Below, piece by piece: positions 21,608-34,400 of a stretch of DNA of 64,000 bases. Source of the stretch: Torymus aiolomorphi (Eukaryota > Arthropoda > Insecta > Hymenoptera > Torymidae); NCBI GenBank assembly GCA_036365515.1, contig CM070874.1, forward strand, positions 171,729,797 through 171,793,796, given 5' to 3'. Numbering within the stretch: position 1 is the first letter of the stretch; every line of letters begins with the position of its first letter. The notes under the pieces were generated by a model that worked only from the letters and a program-made list of their open reading frames with translations, was not told the DNA's origin and did no database searches. The translations under genes and the position numbers were made by a program.

Positions 21608-22728
21608 ACAAAAATTGCAACGTAGCGACCTGTTTACCATGAAAATTCGCGATGAGCTACAAGCAAAAAACACAGACAGGTACGTCCTGCGTGACGACCT
21701 ATTATATAAAGTAGGATTGGATAAAAATAGAATTGTTGTAAGGAGATGCATCTGATTTACGGGCATATAGGGGGGATGAAAACGTGTCAAATGATATCTG
21801 ACCATTTTTTCGCAGCACAAATGCGAAAGGTAGCTTATAAGATATTAAAGCATGCAATATTTATCAAAAAACCAAGCACCTAACGCGCAGGTATGACGAA
21901 TGCGTTCAACCTATATTGACGAACACGCCTAACGAACTCTTATCCATCGACTTTTACGGGCCTTTGTCGACGTCAACTGGTAGCGTCAAGCATCTACTCA
22001 CAACAATAGATGCGTTTAGCAAATTCGTCGTAGTATAGTATAATATACTCCATAAAAAGGCCAACACTGCTACTGTGATCCGAAAGATTTTTAGGTAGTA
22101 CATACCAAAATATGGTAAGCCTAAGACGATTCTATCGGATCATGGAACACAGTCTACCTCGAGAAAATGGAAGAAGTCTAGAAAATGAGGGCAAGAAGCC
22201 AATATTCTCGTCCATCAGACATTCGCAGAGCTATGTGGTTGAACACATTCGCCGTGAACTCGGACGATTTTTCCGAACATTTGTAGATGAAAAACACACC
22301 GGATGGGCGAAGTATGTAGGTATCATCCAGAAAATAATTAATTAAACTCATCACGAAACAACGGGCTTTACTCCGGTGGACCTTCACCTAAATACTCGGC
22401 CGACCCGCGTGCGGGAAAAATAGCTAAATATACCACCAGTTACCGATGTAACATACGAGCAAAAAATCTTTTTAGAACGCGATAATTAAAAAATCGCACG
22501 CAACGCGAAAATCAGAATAAAAGGTATTTCACGTTCCAAGACGACGATTTAGTCTTAATCAAAGCGCTTCCACAATCAGACACAAGCGATAAGAAAATCG
22601 CCAAAATTTTCTACCTGTACGAAGGGCCATATTCAATAAGACGAAAAATTAACACTGATACGTACCTCGTCGTTGATAAACATGGCAAGGAGCGCGAAAA
22701 GTTTCACTTATCCAATTTAAAGCCGTAG
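21608..22728 (+). pseudogene. Gypsy-A integrase and C-terminal GPY/F module (degenerate)
   Basis: It resumes Gypsy-A after the nested insertions. Fragments in several frames read RYVLRDDLLYKVGLDKNRIV (the region before the integrase zinc finger), LLSIDFYGPLSTSTGSVKHL (first catalytic D) and ILSDHGTQ (second D). A further stretch around 22190-22345 gives KPIFSSIRHSQS and then an intact run RRELGRFFRTFVDEKHTGWAKY. A GPY-like module follows at 22590-22728 (YLYEGPYSIRRKINTDTYLV). There are several frameshifts and stops, so the gene is dead. Frames chosen by longest ORF mislead here. Confidence 0.82.
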
Positions 22729-22890
22729 TATACCAAAAACTTGACGAACGAGGATTAACCACGTTTTGAACAGGAGATTTCCCTTTGCCGAAATTCGCAG
22801 AAAAAGGGAAATTCTTAGTATAGAATTAGGCGCGATGATCGACCACGGGCACGCGCTCGTGAAGATTAGCCAGTCGATAGACAGTTCGCA

Positions 22891-23436
22891 ATGAATAAAG
22901 TTGGCGCAAGCACACAAACGGAAAATCATAACAAGTGCGACGCCGCCGTCGAAGACAACATCGTCACTTGGTACCTGATAAATATTAAGTGCGTGCAGAT
23001 TTTCGAGCTAAGCTCTTGGTCCTGGCCGAAAGCCCGGGATTGCTATAGTGCCGGACGAATGACGCAGACGAGGAAAGTTCTATCGCCGTCAGTTCTCCAG
23101 CATACCCCAGACGAGTGGTCAGTACCACGCAGTATCTGGCCTGGGACACCTCCACCGATGCCAGCAACACCTCCGCCGACGCTACCATCCAGGCAGTTGA
23201 TGCCACCGCCACAGCGGCCTCGACCAAGGGTCATCCAGGTGAAGGCTCGAAAGCCAGAAGAGTATGTTCCCCTGTCGATCGGTCTGTCAGCCCCTGTTGA
23301 GGCGTCGTATATGCCGACGCCGATCGACAGGTTGGCATACTCTTTTGAGGCTCTCCTCAAAATCACTAGAGAGATGGGCAGAGAGCCGCCACCTCTCATC
23401 TCACCACTACCACCGTCATCAGCACCGTCGCCGTGA
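22891..23436 (+). CDS. Gypsy-A proline-rich ORF3, function unknown
   Basis: A 181-codon frame lies between the end of pol (22728) and the 3' LTR. Residues 75-125 are very rich in Pro (GTPPPMPATPPPTLPS, MPPPQRPRPRVIQ). A conserved-looking segment follows (KPEEYVPLSIGLSAPVEASY, IDRLAYSFEALLKITREMG) and then a Pro/Ser tail. There is no signal peptide or membrane segment and no homology was recognised. A pyrimidine-poor AG (ttcgcag, ~22800) lies upstream. The persistence of the frame in an otherwise decayed element is suggestive, but it could be chance in a GC-rich stretch with overlapping frames. Position matches ORF3 of Gypsy-B, though the sequences look unrelated. Confidence 0.45.
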   Translation: MNKVGASTQTENHNKCDAAVEDNIVTWYLINIKCVQIFELSSWSWPKARDCYSAGRMTQTRKVLSPSVLQHTPDEWSVPRSIWPGTPPPMPATPPPTLPSRQLMPPPQRPRPRVIQVKARKPEEYVPLSIGLSAPVEASYMPTPIDRLAYSFEALLKITREMGREPPPLISPLPPSSAPSP

Positions 23437-23571
23437 GTAAGCGAGATAAATTACGACTTTTTTGTACAGCAATTTTTTTTTTATTTTTGTGTAAATATTT
23501 TTTATATATTTCTTTTTGTAAAAATAAAAACTTCTTTTTCGCCATAAAACAAATTTTTATTTTGGGGTCAT

Positions 23572-24522
23572 TGTGACGGCCCTAGGCAAGCACCTGTACT
23601 ATCGGCAACCCCCAGCTCCTCGTGCAGGCCGCGCACGCGGAAGCGTGTACGTGTGAAATCGAGCGCGCCGACACATGCGCATGCACACAGACATGCGCTC
23701 CCACTCCAGACCGCCTACGCCGCGACGTAGTATCCCTACTCGCTCTCCTGCTCTCGCTATCCTTATACACTGTGCGGCTCTCCCACTATACGCAGCGGCG
23801 ACGTAAGGGAGAAGCATATGCGTGCGAGAGAGATGGCGAGGCCACTCTCGCATATAAAAGGGGCCAGCGGCGTACAACGAGCACGCATTCGCTCGACGAT
23901 TAGCCAAGGCTCACGAGCTCTGCTCTGCCTTAGGTTCCGGCCGCTGACCTATGTACGAAAAGTAGCGTCAAATAAAATCATTTTTTGAGAGACATATATT
24001 TTATTTCTTAATTCTTTTCATGTACATTTGGTCTCCCAACCTCCCTTCTCTCTACCCATTCCTGGCTCGAATAGACGTCTCGTTTTGATCCGCCTGAGTA
24101 GATCCATTCCCTCTGCGGCTCGGCGGAAGAGCATTTCTATCCCCGATCGCACGATTCGTCTCTAGGCTCGAAAAAGCGACTTGTTTTGATCCGCCTGTGT
24201 AGATGCTATTCTCCAATGGCTGAGAGGAGAGGGCACTTTTATCCCCTACCCGGGCATTTGTCAGCCAGCGGCTCTAAAAGGCGTCTCATTTTGATCCACC
24301 CGATTACGATCCATTCCCTACCTTTATTCATTTTCGTGCCCCCTTCCAGAGTAGAACTCGGATCTAGCCCACTAATACACTCATGTTAGAATCTATCCTG
24401 AACCGCGTTATATGATTAATTAATACTGCGTGAGTAGAAATAAAGCCTTTTTCACTTAGTGGAGACAGATAAATGCAGCAAATTTTTATATAACCCCCCT
24501 AATACGTGCCTGGCACGTTACA
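23572..24522 (+). repeat. Gypsy-A 3' LTR (complete, 951 bp)
   Basis: It begins TGTGACGGCC and ends GGCACGTTACA, with short imperfect inverted ends TGTGACG/CGTTACA. A TATA box lies at 23853 and AATAAA at 23971-23976, which divides it into U3, R and U5. U5 holds three ~95-100 bp decayed repeats (near 24064, 24161 and 24260), as in the 5' copy. The sequence immediately to the right is the RT of Copia-C, so Gypsy-A inserted there. Confidence 0.92.
23853..23860 (+). promoter_or_regulatory. TATA box of Gypsy-A LTR
   Basis: The sequence TATAAAAG lies in a GC-richer U3, about 110 bp upstream of the AATAAA signal. The equivalent site of the 5' LTR is outside the window. Confidence 0.65.
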
Positions 24523-27500
24523 GGCTGCTTCATGTATATCTCTTCCTCCAGGTTACCGTTAAGAAAACCTGTTTTGACGCCAAATTGTTGTAACTTGAGC
24601 TTGTCTTAGGCAGCAATGGTAAGTACTACTTGCAGAAAATCCAATCGAACAACTGGGCTGATAGTTTCCTCATCGTCAATTCCCTCCTTCTGGTTGACAC
24701 CTTGGACAACTACTTTGGCATTGTATTTTGCAATATTTCCATTTGGATTCTATTTTCACCTTAATGATCTATTACCTAGAATTATTTTATCCGGGAGTTT
24801 ATCAACTAACATCCATACCTTGTTGAGCGATTGCATTTCTTCATTCATGGCTTTCTGCCAGTTGTCAGAGTCTCAGCTGTCGATTGTCTCTCTAAAATTG
24901 TTTGGCTCGCATTTCTCTGCGACACAGACTTCAACAATATGAGCACTATCTTTCTTATTTCTAACGGCTCATTTTTAGCGGGCCCTCTCTGTTTCTGAGG
25001 CTTCTGCCAGGTGCTGGAGATGATACTGGGTGACATTGCAATTTGATGATTTCCAAATTCAATTTCATCTTCAGGTGCTGATAAATAGCGTTCATTCTCA
25101 TCCTGACTATCTTCTTTCTCTTCTTCATCATTTCTTTTAACATCTGTGTTTTTATTTTCCTCTACACTTTTTCTTCTCTCCACACTTTCTTTTCTTTTCA
25201 GTATCTTTTTTCTTTCAGGTACCATAGATCTAAGATTTTTTGCATCTGATAAGCGTACAACGCATATTTCATTTTCAAATTCTTCTTTTGATTCCTTGTC
25301 ACGAGAGTAAGTCTATTAATAAATTGTCATTTGGTTTCGATTTACTTATAGAATTCATTTCACCACTAAATACCACACCATGATATACTTGAACTTAATT
25401 AGTCTTTGGTAACCACACTCTATAACCTTTTGAATTTTCTTCGTAGCCGAGAAAATAACCTTTTTCATATTTTTCATCTACTTGGTTCTTTTAGTCGTTG
25501 GTATATGCACGTACACCATTTCACCAAATGTTCGCAGATTCTTAATCTTAGCTTTTCGTTGATTGCAGAGTTCGTAGGGAGACAAATATTTCACTGAACT
25601 TGTACTTGTACGATTCAAGATATAGACAAATTAGGTTACTGCTTCAGCTCAGAAACGTCTGTGAAAGCCTTGAGCGTGTAGAACTATTCTTGCTAATTCC
25701 ATAAGATTTCTATTTTCGCGCTCAGCTGATCCATTCTGCTCCGGGCAATAGATTACTGTGCGTTGATGTCGAATTTCTTGTTCACTTAAAAAACCTGCCA
25801 CTTATAAGTTAACAAACTCTAAGCCATTGTCCGTTTTCAAAGTATTAATACCTTTAGGACAATGTTTTTCAGTTTTTTTAACGAAGTCTGATACAGTTAT
25901 ATACATCTGATTTTTCAGCTAGAAAGTAAACATATTTATAATGTGAATAATCATCTTTTAATAATAAATAATACCTTGATCGTTTCATTCACTTTTCTAA
26001 TAGGACCACGTACATCTGCATGGATAACCTCTCCTATTCGCTCAGACTTTGTAGAGGATAAATGAAAAGACATTCTGTGACTTTTACAACCAGCACATGG
26101 CTCACAGAAAGGCTCAGATTCATCCTTCACTTGTACATCGTTTAATGCTAATACTTTCTTGACTCTTGATAAATTTTTATGAACTTTTCTTCTATGTCAT
26201 TGTTCAAGAGTGTTTACTTTAGTTACTGCGGCTGTTGCTACATGGGCTTGACTTAGAGGACTAGAATCTGGAGAAATTACTCTGAATTTCATTTCCCACA
26301 GCGTATCCTTACGTTCATCTATAGAAATTACTTCATCACCTTTAAAAAACTTACAATATCTTTTGTCAGACCATTCATGTAGATTTTCGTCGAGTGCTGC
26401 ACATTTGGAGAACAAGTTATATTTTAACTCGGGTACAAGTAAAACATTTGATAAATGGTTACCTTTCCAGACTTCACCATTGAATGTTTGGATATTAATA
26501 TCTCCTCTCCCAATTTGGACATCCTGACCAAAACAATTTCACTTATAGAAGAGTTACCTTTCCAGACTTCACCATTGAATGTTTGGATATTAATATCTCC
26601 TCTCCCAATTTGGACATCCTGACCAAAACAATTTCACTTATAGAAGAGTAATTAACATACAATTTTCTCACATGTGTCATGTGCTCAGAAGCTCCTGAAT
26701 TCATATACCATATCTGCACTACTGGACCACAGAGCTGCATTGAAACGAGCCAACAGTTTTTATTGTAGAGTCAGGTGCAGGTACCTTGCTACGACACTCC
26801 CTTGCCCAATATACTGGCTTGTGACATTTGTTACAGCATCCAGGTCTTTTGGGATGTCGATTCTGATTATCAGATCTACCTTCCTTCTTGTTAAAATTGG
26901 AATTAGAAGACAGTGCTTTATTATACTGTTCAGATCTACTTAAAGGCCTCATTTCTGCAATAGAAAGTCTTGCAATTATATGTTCTTTTGCGCCTTCAGT
27001 CTTGGCAGGCGACTCCCATGCACTGACAAAATAATCATAGCTGGCAGGCAGTGTTAACAAAATTTTGGTCATTAACATTTTATCTGTTATACTCTCACCA
27101 CTGTCTTCAATTTATGCGATAATTCTTCTACTTTAGCCACATGTGTAGACATATCATCAGCTTCATCCTTGACAATGGTAAACCATTTTCTCTGCAAGAC
27201 ATGAATTGATGCTTCAGATTTCTTCTCATATACACTGGTCAATTTAATTCTTCGATGTTTTACAGTTGATGATACGTAACATTGGCGCCGCAGCGATAGT
27301 GGTGACTATTATCATCCGGGCCATTGTGTCTAGCTTATTCCAACGAGCTACACTTCTTTTTCATACTCTGTAACTTGAGTTTGACTTGCTCGGTTGGTAA
27401 TTGTGATGGCAGTGCTTCTGTACCTTCGATGACTCGCCATACTTCACTTGATTTGAGAATAATTGTAATCTGGAGTTTCTACAAATCCCAATTCTCATTT

Positions 27501-27550
27501 CCTTTTAACTTGCTTATTTGGCTGATCTCTTTATTGATACCTATTGTGTT
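24523..27550 (-). pseudogene. Copia-C: decayed Copia polyprotein (gag to RT), 3' half cut away
   Basis: Read on the minus strand from right to left it contains several domains in order. The gag/UBN2 region (LQITIILKSSEVWRVIEGTE, KILLTLPASYDYFVSAWES) has a knuckle in which the His is replaced by Tyr (CNKCHKPVYWAREC). The protease motif is mutated from D to N (WYMNSGASEHMT). The gag-pre-integrase region follows (26197-26415), then a heavily damaged integrase (25600-26190), an acidic linker (24845-25235) and the first RT motif (KTGFLNGNLEEEIYM) at 24523-24600. It stops abruptly at the Gypsy-A LTR. A 95-bp direct duplication lies in the protease region (26459-26648). It is the oldest element of the stack. 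Confidence 0.82.
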
Positions 27551-27638
27551 CTCAGCATAAGCGTACTTTCACTTCAACAGCAACGGAATTCACGTTTCAG
27601 TCTTTTTTAAGAGAAAAAATATCCATCGATACACGATA

Positions 27639-27861
27639 CTGGGCATATAACCTGTTGTAATTTCGGTAGTGTGTAAATAAATTAGTAATGATTGTATATG
27701 ATTAAATAGATCATTTATTAAACAAGAGCAAGAACACGTTTTCCATTGTGCTTGAAGCTGACTGTAAGAGAATATATGTAAGGGTGTGAAATTAGTCTTA
27801 AGCGATCAATGCTGCCAAATATAAAATATGATGTTAGATTGTCTACAACTAATACATAACA
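27639..27861 (-). repeat. Copia-C primer site and probable 5' LTR
   Basis: On the minus strand GGTTATATGCCCAG (27639-27652) resembles the copia iMet-tRNA half-site seen in Copia-1 (GGTTATGGGCCCAG). To its right on the plus strand, sequence starting TGTTGTAATTTCGG at 27653 would be the LTR. The other end is probably near cataaca at 27861. An AATAAA is present on the element strand. The second LTR is not in the window, so the outer boundary is uncertain. Confidence 0.5.
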
Positions 27862-27898
27862 TCATTCAATACAATGTTCATAAATGACTAATATTAAT

Positions 27899-28060
27899 AA
27901 TAGTTAACTTCCTTTTTGATAACACTTTCTTTAATTTTAACAATACCATATACAAATATATAGTTGGTACACCTATGGGATCACCTATCTCACCTTTGTT
28001 TTCTGACATAGTAATGGAGAATCTTATGAATGCCTGTTTAACCACACTTAAACTCAGGCA
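27899..28060 (+). pseudogene. Penelope-like reverse transcriptase fragment
   Basis: The plus strand reads LFDNTFFNFNNTIYKYIVGT followed by PMGSPISPLFSDIVMENLM. The F-x-F-N...Y.Q..G.PMGSPISP...D.VME signature is characteristic of Penelope-like element RTs. Only about 54 residues remain; no GIY-YIG domain or catalytic box is seen. It lies next to the Copia-C LTR and is probably genomic flank or an older insertion. Confidence 0.55.
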
Positions 28061-28194
28061 CAATACCCCGTCCCACTCTTCTATTGCTTTTTCAAAGAGA
28101 AAGCTTGGTAATGGTGAAACTTTTCGACCTCGAGATTTCGATGATTTTCGATATTTTTGAGCTTCCTGAGTCGAGATATGCCTTTTCTAGAAAA

Positions 28195-28197
<3 letters not shown>

Positions 28198-28251
<54 letters not shown>
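28198..28251. repeat. (TG)n microsatellite
   Basis: About 27 uninterrupted TG units, followed by an imperfect GT/GC run to about 28300. Nothing else was recognised between 28061 and 28404. Confidence 0.95.
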
Positions 28252-28253
<2 letters not shown>

Positions 28254-28404
28254 TGCGTGTGCGTGTGCGCCTGTGCGTGCGTGTGTGTGTGTGAGTGTGT
28301 TATAAATTTGTCTGCAGCATAACTCAAAACTGACCAGAGATATCAAGTTTCTCTTTGGCAGGTATTTCAAGTTTATTTTGAAGTTGTGCAAGTTAAATTA
28401 TATA

Positions 28405-31400
28405 GTTGATCGGACAATATTAAGACAGTTAAAAAAAATAAAGCAAAATATCGAAAATAAGAAATCTTTTTTCTCGTCGCCAAATTTGGATATCAGTCGG
28501 AAGTAGGCCCATTTTCTGAAAGGTCTTGAAATTACCTATCTACCCATATTTTTCTGGCACGATCTGATATTATTAAGTCAAATAAAAGAAATAAAGAATA
28601 ATATGGAATAATCGTAAAAAATTTTTTCTTCGCTGGTTTTGGATATCGGTCGGAATAGACCCATTTTCAGAAAGATCTCAAAATTTCCTATCTACAAATA
28701 TTTTTTTCGGCCCGATCGGATATTATTAAGTCGATTAAAAAAATAAAGAAAAATATGGAAAAATCGAAATAAATTTATTTCTTCGCCGGTTTTGGATTTC
28801 GGACGAAAATAGGCCCATTTTCTGAAAAATCTCAAAATTTCCTATCCAACCATATTTTTTCCGGCCCGATCGGATATTTATTAAGTCGATTGAAAAATAA
28901 AGAAAAATATGGAAAAATCGAAAATAACTGTTTTTTCTCTGGGTTTGGATATCAGTCGGAAGTAGGCCCATTTTCTGAAAGGTCTTGAAATTTCCTATCT
29001 ACCCATATTTTTTATGGCCCGATCAGATATTATTAAGTCGATTAAAAAAATAAAGAAAAATATGGAAAAATCGAAATAAATTTATTTTTTCGCCGGTTTT
29101 GGATTTCGGACGGAAATAGGCCCATTTTCTGAAAAATCTCAAAATTTCCTATCCAACCATATTTTTTCTGGCCCGATCGGATATTTATTAAGTCGATTAA
29201 AAAACTAAAGAAAAATATGGAAAAATCGAAAATAATTTTTTTTTCTCTGGGTTTGGATATCAGTCGGAAGTAGGCACATTTTCTGAAAGGTCTTGAAATT
29301 TCCTATCTGCCCATATTTTTTTGGCCTGATGGGATATTACTAAGTCGATTAAAAAATATAAAGAAAAAAATGGAATAATCGAAATAATTTTTTTTCTTCG
29401 CCGGGTTTGGACATCGGTAGGAGATAGGCCCATTTTCTCAAAGATCTCAAAATTTCCTATCCATCCATATTTTTTTCGGCTCGATCTGATATTATTAAGT
29501 CGATTAAAAAAATGAAGAAATATATGGAAAGATAGAGAACAATTTTTTTTACGCAGGGGGATTGGATATCGGTCGCCAGCAGCCCCATTTTCGGAAAGTT
29601 CTTGAAATTTTCTGTCTACCCATATTTTTGTCGACCGATCGGATATTATTAAGTCGATTAAAAAAATAAAGAAAAATATGGAATAAGCGAAATAATTTTT
29701 TTTCTTCGCCGGTTTTGGATTTCGGACGGAAATAGGCCCATTTTCTGAAAGATCTCAAAATTTCCTATCTACCAACATTTTTTTCGGCCTCATCGAATTA
29801 TTATTAAATCGATTTAAAAAATAAAGAAAAATATGGAAAAAACGGAAATAATTTTTTTTTTACTCTGGGTTTGGATATCAGTCGGAAGTAGGACCATTTT
29901 CTGAAAGGTCTTGACATTTCATATCTACCCATATTTCTTTTCCCGGATCGGGTATTATTAAGTTGATTAAAAAAATAAAGAAAAATATGGAAAAATCGAA
30001 AATCATTTTTTTTACTGTGGTTTTGGATATCGGTGGAAATTGGGCCCATTTCGAGAAAGGTTTTGAAATTACCTCTCAATCCATGTTTTTGTCGGCCCAA
30101 TCGGTTACTATTAAGCCGGATAAAAAAAAATAAAGAAAAATATGGAAAAATCAAAAATAATTTTTTTACTCTGGTTTACTCTGGGTTTGGATATCGGTCC
30201 GAAATAGGCCCATTTTCTGAAAGGTCTTGAAATTTTCTGTCTACTCATATTTTTTTCGGTCCGATCGGATATTATTAAGTCGATTAAAAAAATAAAGAAA
30301 TATATTGAAAAATCGAAAATAATTTTTTTTTACTGTGGGTTTTGATATCAGACGAAAGTAGGCTCATTTTCTAAACGTCTTGAAATTTCCTATCTACCCA
30401 TATTTTTTTCGGTCCGATCGGATATTATTAAGTCAAATAAAAGAAATAAAGAATAATATGGAATAATCGTAATAAATTTTTTCTACGCCGGTTTTGGATA
30501 TCGGTCGGAATAGACCCATTTTCAGAATGATCTCAAAATTTCCTATCTAACAACATTTTTTTCGGCCCGATCGGATATTATTAAATCGATTAAAAAAATT
30601 AAGAAAAATATGGAAAAGTCGAAATAAATTTTGTTCTCCGCCGGTTTTGGACATCAATCGGTTACGATCCATTTCTGAAAGATCTCAAAATTTCCTATCT
30701 ACCCATATTGTTTCGACCCGATCGCATATTATTAAGTCGATTAAAAAAATAAAGAAAAATATGGAAAAATCGAAAATCATTTTTTTTTTACGGTCGGTTT
30801 TGATATCAGCCGAAAGTAGGCTCATTTTCTGAAACGACTTGAAATTTCGTATCTACCCATATTTTTTTCGGTCCGATCGGATATTATTAAGTGGATTAAA
30901 TAAATAAAGAAATATATGCAGAAATCGAAAATAATTTTTTTTTACTGTGGGTTTGGATATCAGTCGGATGTAGGCTCATTTTCTGAAGCGTCTTGAAATT
31001 TACTATCTACCCACATTTTTTATGGCCCGATCGGATATTATTAAGTGGATTAAAAGAAATAAAGAAAAATATGGAATAATCGAAATAATTTTTTTTCTTC
31101 GTCGGGTGGATGTTGGTCGGAAGTAGGCCCATTTTCTGAAAGGTTTTGAAATTTCCTATCTACCCATATTTTTTTCGGCCCGATCGGATATTATTAAGTC
31201 GATTAAAAAAATAAAGAATAATATGGAATAATGGAAATAAATTTTTTTCTTCGGCGGTTTTGGATATCGATCGGAAATAGATCCATTTTCTCAAAGATCT
31301 CAAAATTTCCTATCCATCCATATTTTTTTCGGCCCGATCTGATATTATTAAGTCGATTAAAAAAATGAAGAAATATATGGAAAGATAGAGAACAATTTTT

Positions 31401-34400
31401 TTTTACGCAGGGGGATTGGATATCGGTCGCCAGCAGCCCCATTTTCGGAAAGGTCTTGAAATTTTCTGTCTACCCATATTTTTGTGGAACGATCGGATAT
31501 TATTAAGTCGATTAAAAAAATAAAGAAAAATATGGAATAAGCGAAATAATTTTTTTTCTTCGCCGGTTTTGGATTTCGGGCGGAAATAGGCCCATTTTCT
31601 GAAAAATCTCAAAATTTCCTATCTAACAACATTTTTTTCGGCCTAATCGGATTATTATTAAATCGATTTAAAAAATAAAGAGAAATATGGAAAAAACGGA
31701 ATTAATTTTTTTTTTACTCTGGGTTTGGATATCAGTCGGAAGTAGGCCCATTTTCTGAAAGGTCTTGAAATTTCATATCTACCCATACTTCTTTTCCCGG
31801 ATCGGGTATTATTAAGTTGATTAAAAAAATAAAGAAAAATATGGAAAAATCGAAAATCATTTCTTTTTACTGTGGTTTTGGATATCGGTGGAAATTGGGC
31901 CCATTTCGAGAAAGGTTTTGAAATTACCTCTCAATCCATGTTTTTGTCGGCACAATCGGTTACTATTAAGCCGGATAAAAAAAAATAAAGAAAAATATGG
32001 AGAAATCAAAAATAATTTTTTTACTATGGTTTACTCTGGGTTTGGATATCGGTGGGAAATAGGCCCATTTTCTGAAAGGTCTTGAAATTTTCTGTCTACT
32101 CATATTTTTTTCCGCCCGATTGGATATTATTAAGTCGATTAAAAAAATAAAGAAATATATGGAAAAATCTAAAATAATTTTTTTTTACTGTGGGTTTGGA
32201 TATCAGTCGGAAGTAGGCTCATTTTCTGAAACGTCTTGAAATTTCCAATCTACCCACATTTTTTATGGCCAGATCGGATATTATTAAGTGGATTAAAAGA
32301 AATAAAGAAAAATATGGAATAATCGAAATAATTGTTTTTCTTCGCCGGGTGGATATCGGTCGGAAGTAGGCCCATTTTCTGAAAGGTTTTGAAATTACCT
32401 ATCTACCCATATTTTTCTGGCACGATCTGATATTATTAAGTCAAATAAAAAGAAATAAAGAATAATATGGAATAATCGTAATAAATTTTTTCTTCGCCGG
32501 TTTTGGATATCGGTCAGAATAGGCCCATTTTCAGAATGATCTCAAAATTTCCTATCTACCAATATTTTTTTCGGCCCGATCGGATATTATTAAGTCGATT
32601 AAAAAAATAAAGAAAAATATGGAAAAATCGAAATAAATTTATTTCTTCGCCGGTTTTGGATTTCGGACGGAAATAGGCCCATTTTCTGAAAAATCTCAAA
32701 ATTTCCTATCCAACCATATTTTTTCCGGCCCGATCGGATATTTATTAAGTCGATTAAAAAAATAAAGAAAAATATGGAAAAATCGAAAATAATTTTTTTT
32801 TCTCTGGGTTTGGATATCAGTCGGACGTAGGCACATTTTCTGAAAGGTCTTGAAATTTCCTATCTGCCCATATTTTTTTGGCCTGATGGGATATTACTAA
32901 GTCGATTAAAAAATATAAAGAAAAAAATGGAATAATCGAAATAATTTTTTTTCTTCGCCGGGTTTGGACATCGGTAGGAGATAGGCCCATTTTCTCAAAG
33001 ATCTCAAAATTTCCTATCCATCCATATTTTTTTCGGCCCGATCTGATATTATTAAGTCGATTAAAAAAATGAAGAAATATATGGAAAGATAGAGAACAAT
33101 TTTTTTTACGCAGGGGGATTGGATATCGGTCGCCAGCAGCCCCATTTTCGGAAAGGTCTTGAAATTTTCTGTCTACCCATATTTTTGTGGACCGATCGGA
33201 TATTATTAAGTCGATTAAAAAAATAAAGAATAATATGGAAAGATAGAAAATAATTTTTGTTTACTCTGGGTTTGGATATCGGTCGGAAGTAGGCCCATTT
33301 TCTGAAATGTCTTGAAATTACCTATCTAACCATATTTTTTTCGGCCCGATCTGATATTATTAAGTCGATTAAAAAAATGAAGAAAAATATGGAAAGATAG
33401 AAAATAATTTTTGTTTACTCTGGGTTTGGATATCGGTCGGAAGTAGGCCCATTTTCTGAAATGTCTTGAAATTACCTATCTAACCATATTTTTCTGGCAC
33501 GATCGAATATTATTAAGTCAGTTAAAAGAAATAAAGAATAATATGGAATAATCATAATAAATTTTTTCATCGCCGGTTTTGGATATCGGTCGGAAATAGG
33601 CCCATTTTCTGAAAGGTCTTGAAATTTTCTGTCTACTCATATTTTTTTCGGCCCGATCGGATATTATTAAGTCGATTAAAAAAATAAAGAAATATATGGA
33701 AAAATCGAAAATAATTTTTTTTACTGTGGGTTTTGATATCAGTCGAAAGTAGGCTCATTTTCTGAATCATCTTGAAATTTCCTATCTACCCATATTTTTT
33801 TCGGTCCGATCGGATATTATTAAGTGGATTAAAAAAATAAAGAAATATATGGAAAAATCGAAAATAATTTTTTTTTACTTTGGGTTTGGATATCAGTCGG
33901 AAGTAGGCTCATTTTCTGAAACGTCTTGAAATTTCCTTTCTACCCACATTTTTTATGGCCCGATCGGATATTATTAAGTGGATTAAAAGAAATAAAGAAA
34001 AATATGGAATAATCGAAATAATTTTTTTTCTTCGCCGGGTGGATGTAGGTCGGAAGTACGCCCATTTTCTGAAAGGTTTTGAAATTTACTATTTACCCAT
34101 ATTTTTTTTTGGCTCGATCGGATATTATTAAGTCGACTAAAAAAATAAAGAAAAATTTGGAAAGATAGAAAATAATTTTTATTTACTCTGGGTTTGGATA
34201 TCAGTCGGAAGTGGGCCCCTTTTCTGAAAGGTCTTGAAATTACCTATCTACCCATATTTTTCTGGCACGATCTGATATTATTAAGTCAAATAAAAGAAAT
34301 AAAGAATAATATGGAATAATCGTAATAAATTTTTTCTTCGCCGGTTTTGGATATCGGTCGGAATAGACCCATTTTCAGAAAGATCTCAAAATTTCCTATC

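Larger units (their letters stand above)
1..24522 (+). mobile_element. Gypsy-A: Ty3/Gypsy LTR retrotransposon, decayed, host to nested insertions
   Basis: The outer boundaries are two copies of one LTR. The left copy (1-105 continued at 4739-5270) lacks its first ~316 bp because the window begins inside it; the right copy is complete (23572-24522). Between them lie, in order, a primer-binding site, coiled-coil and capsid-like gag remnants, an aspartic protease, RT fragments, an integrase and a proline-rich ORF. Copia-1, a fold-back element and a hairpin-ended element interrupt it, and the last of these is split by Gypsy-B. The coding parts carry many stops and frameshifts and the RNase H region is not recognisable, so the copy is dead. 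The order PR-RT-IN is that of Metaviridae-type elements. Confidence 0.88.

Noticed and set aside
22112..22345. 77-codon frame beginning at 22112 taken as a gene
   Set aside because: Its first half is out of frame with the integrase; only the part from about 22200 matches, as a fragment of Gypsy-A pol.
27270..27300. Possible Gypsy primer site (ttggcgccgcagcg) near 27284
   Set aside because: It lies inside the Copia-C gag region and is not next to an LTR end; probably coincidence.
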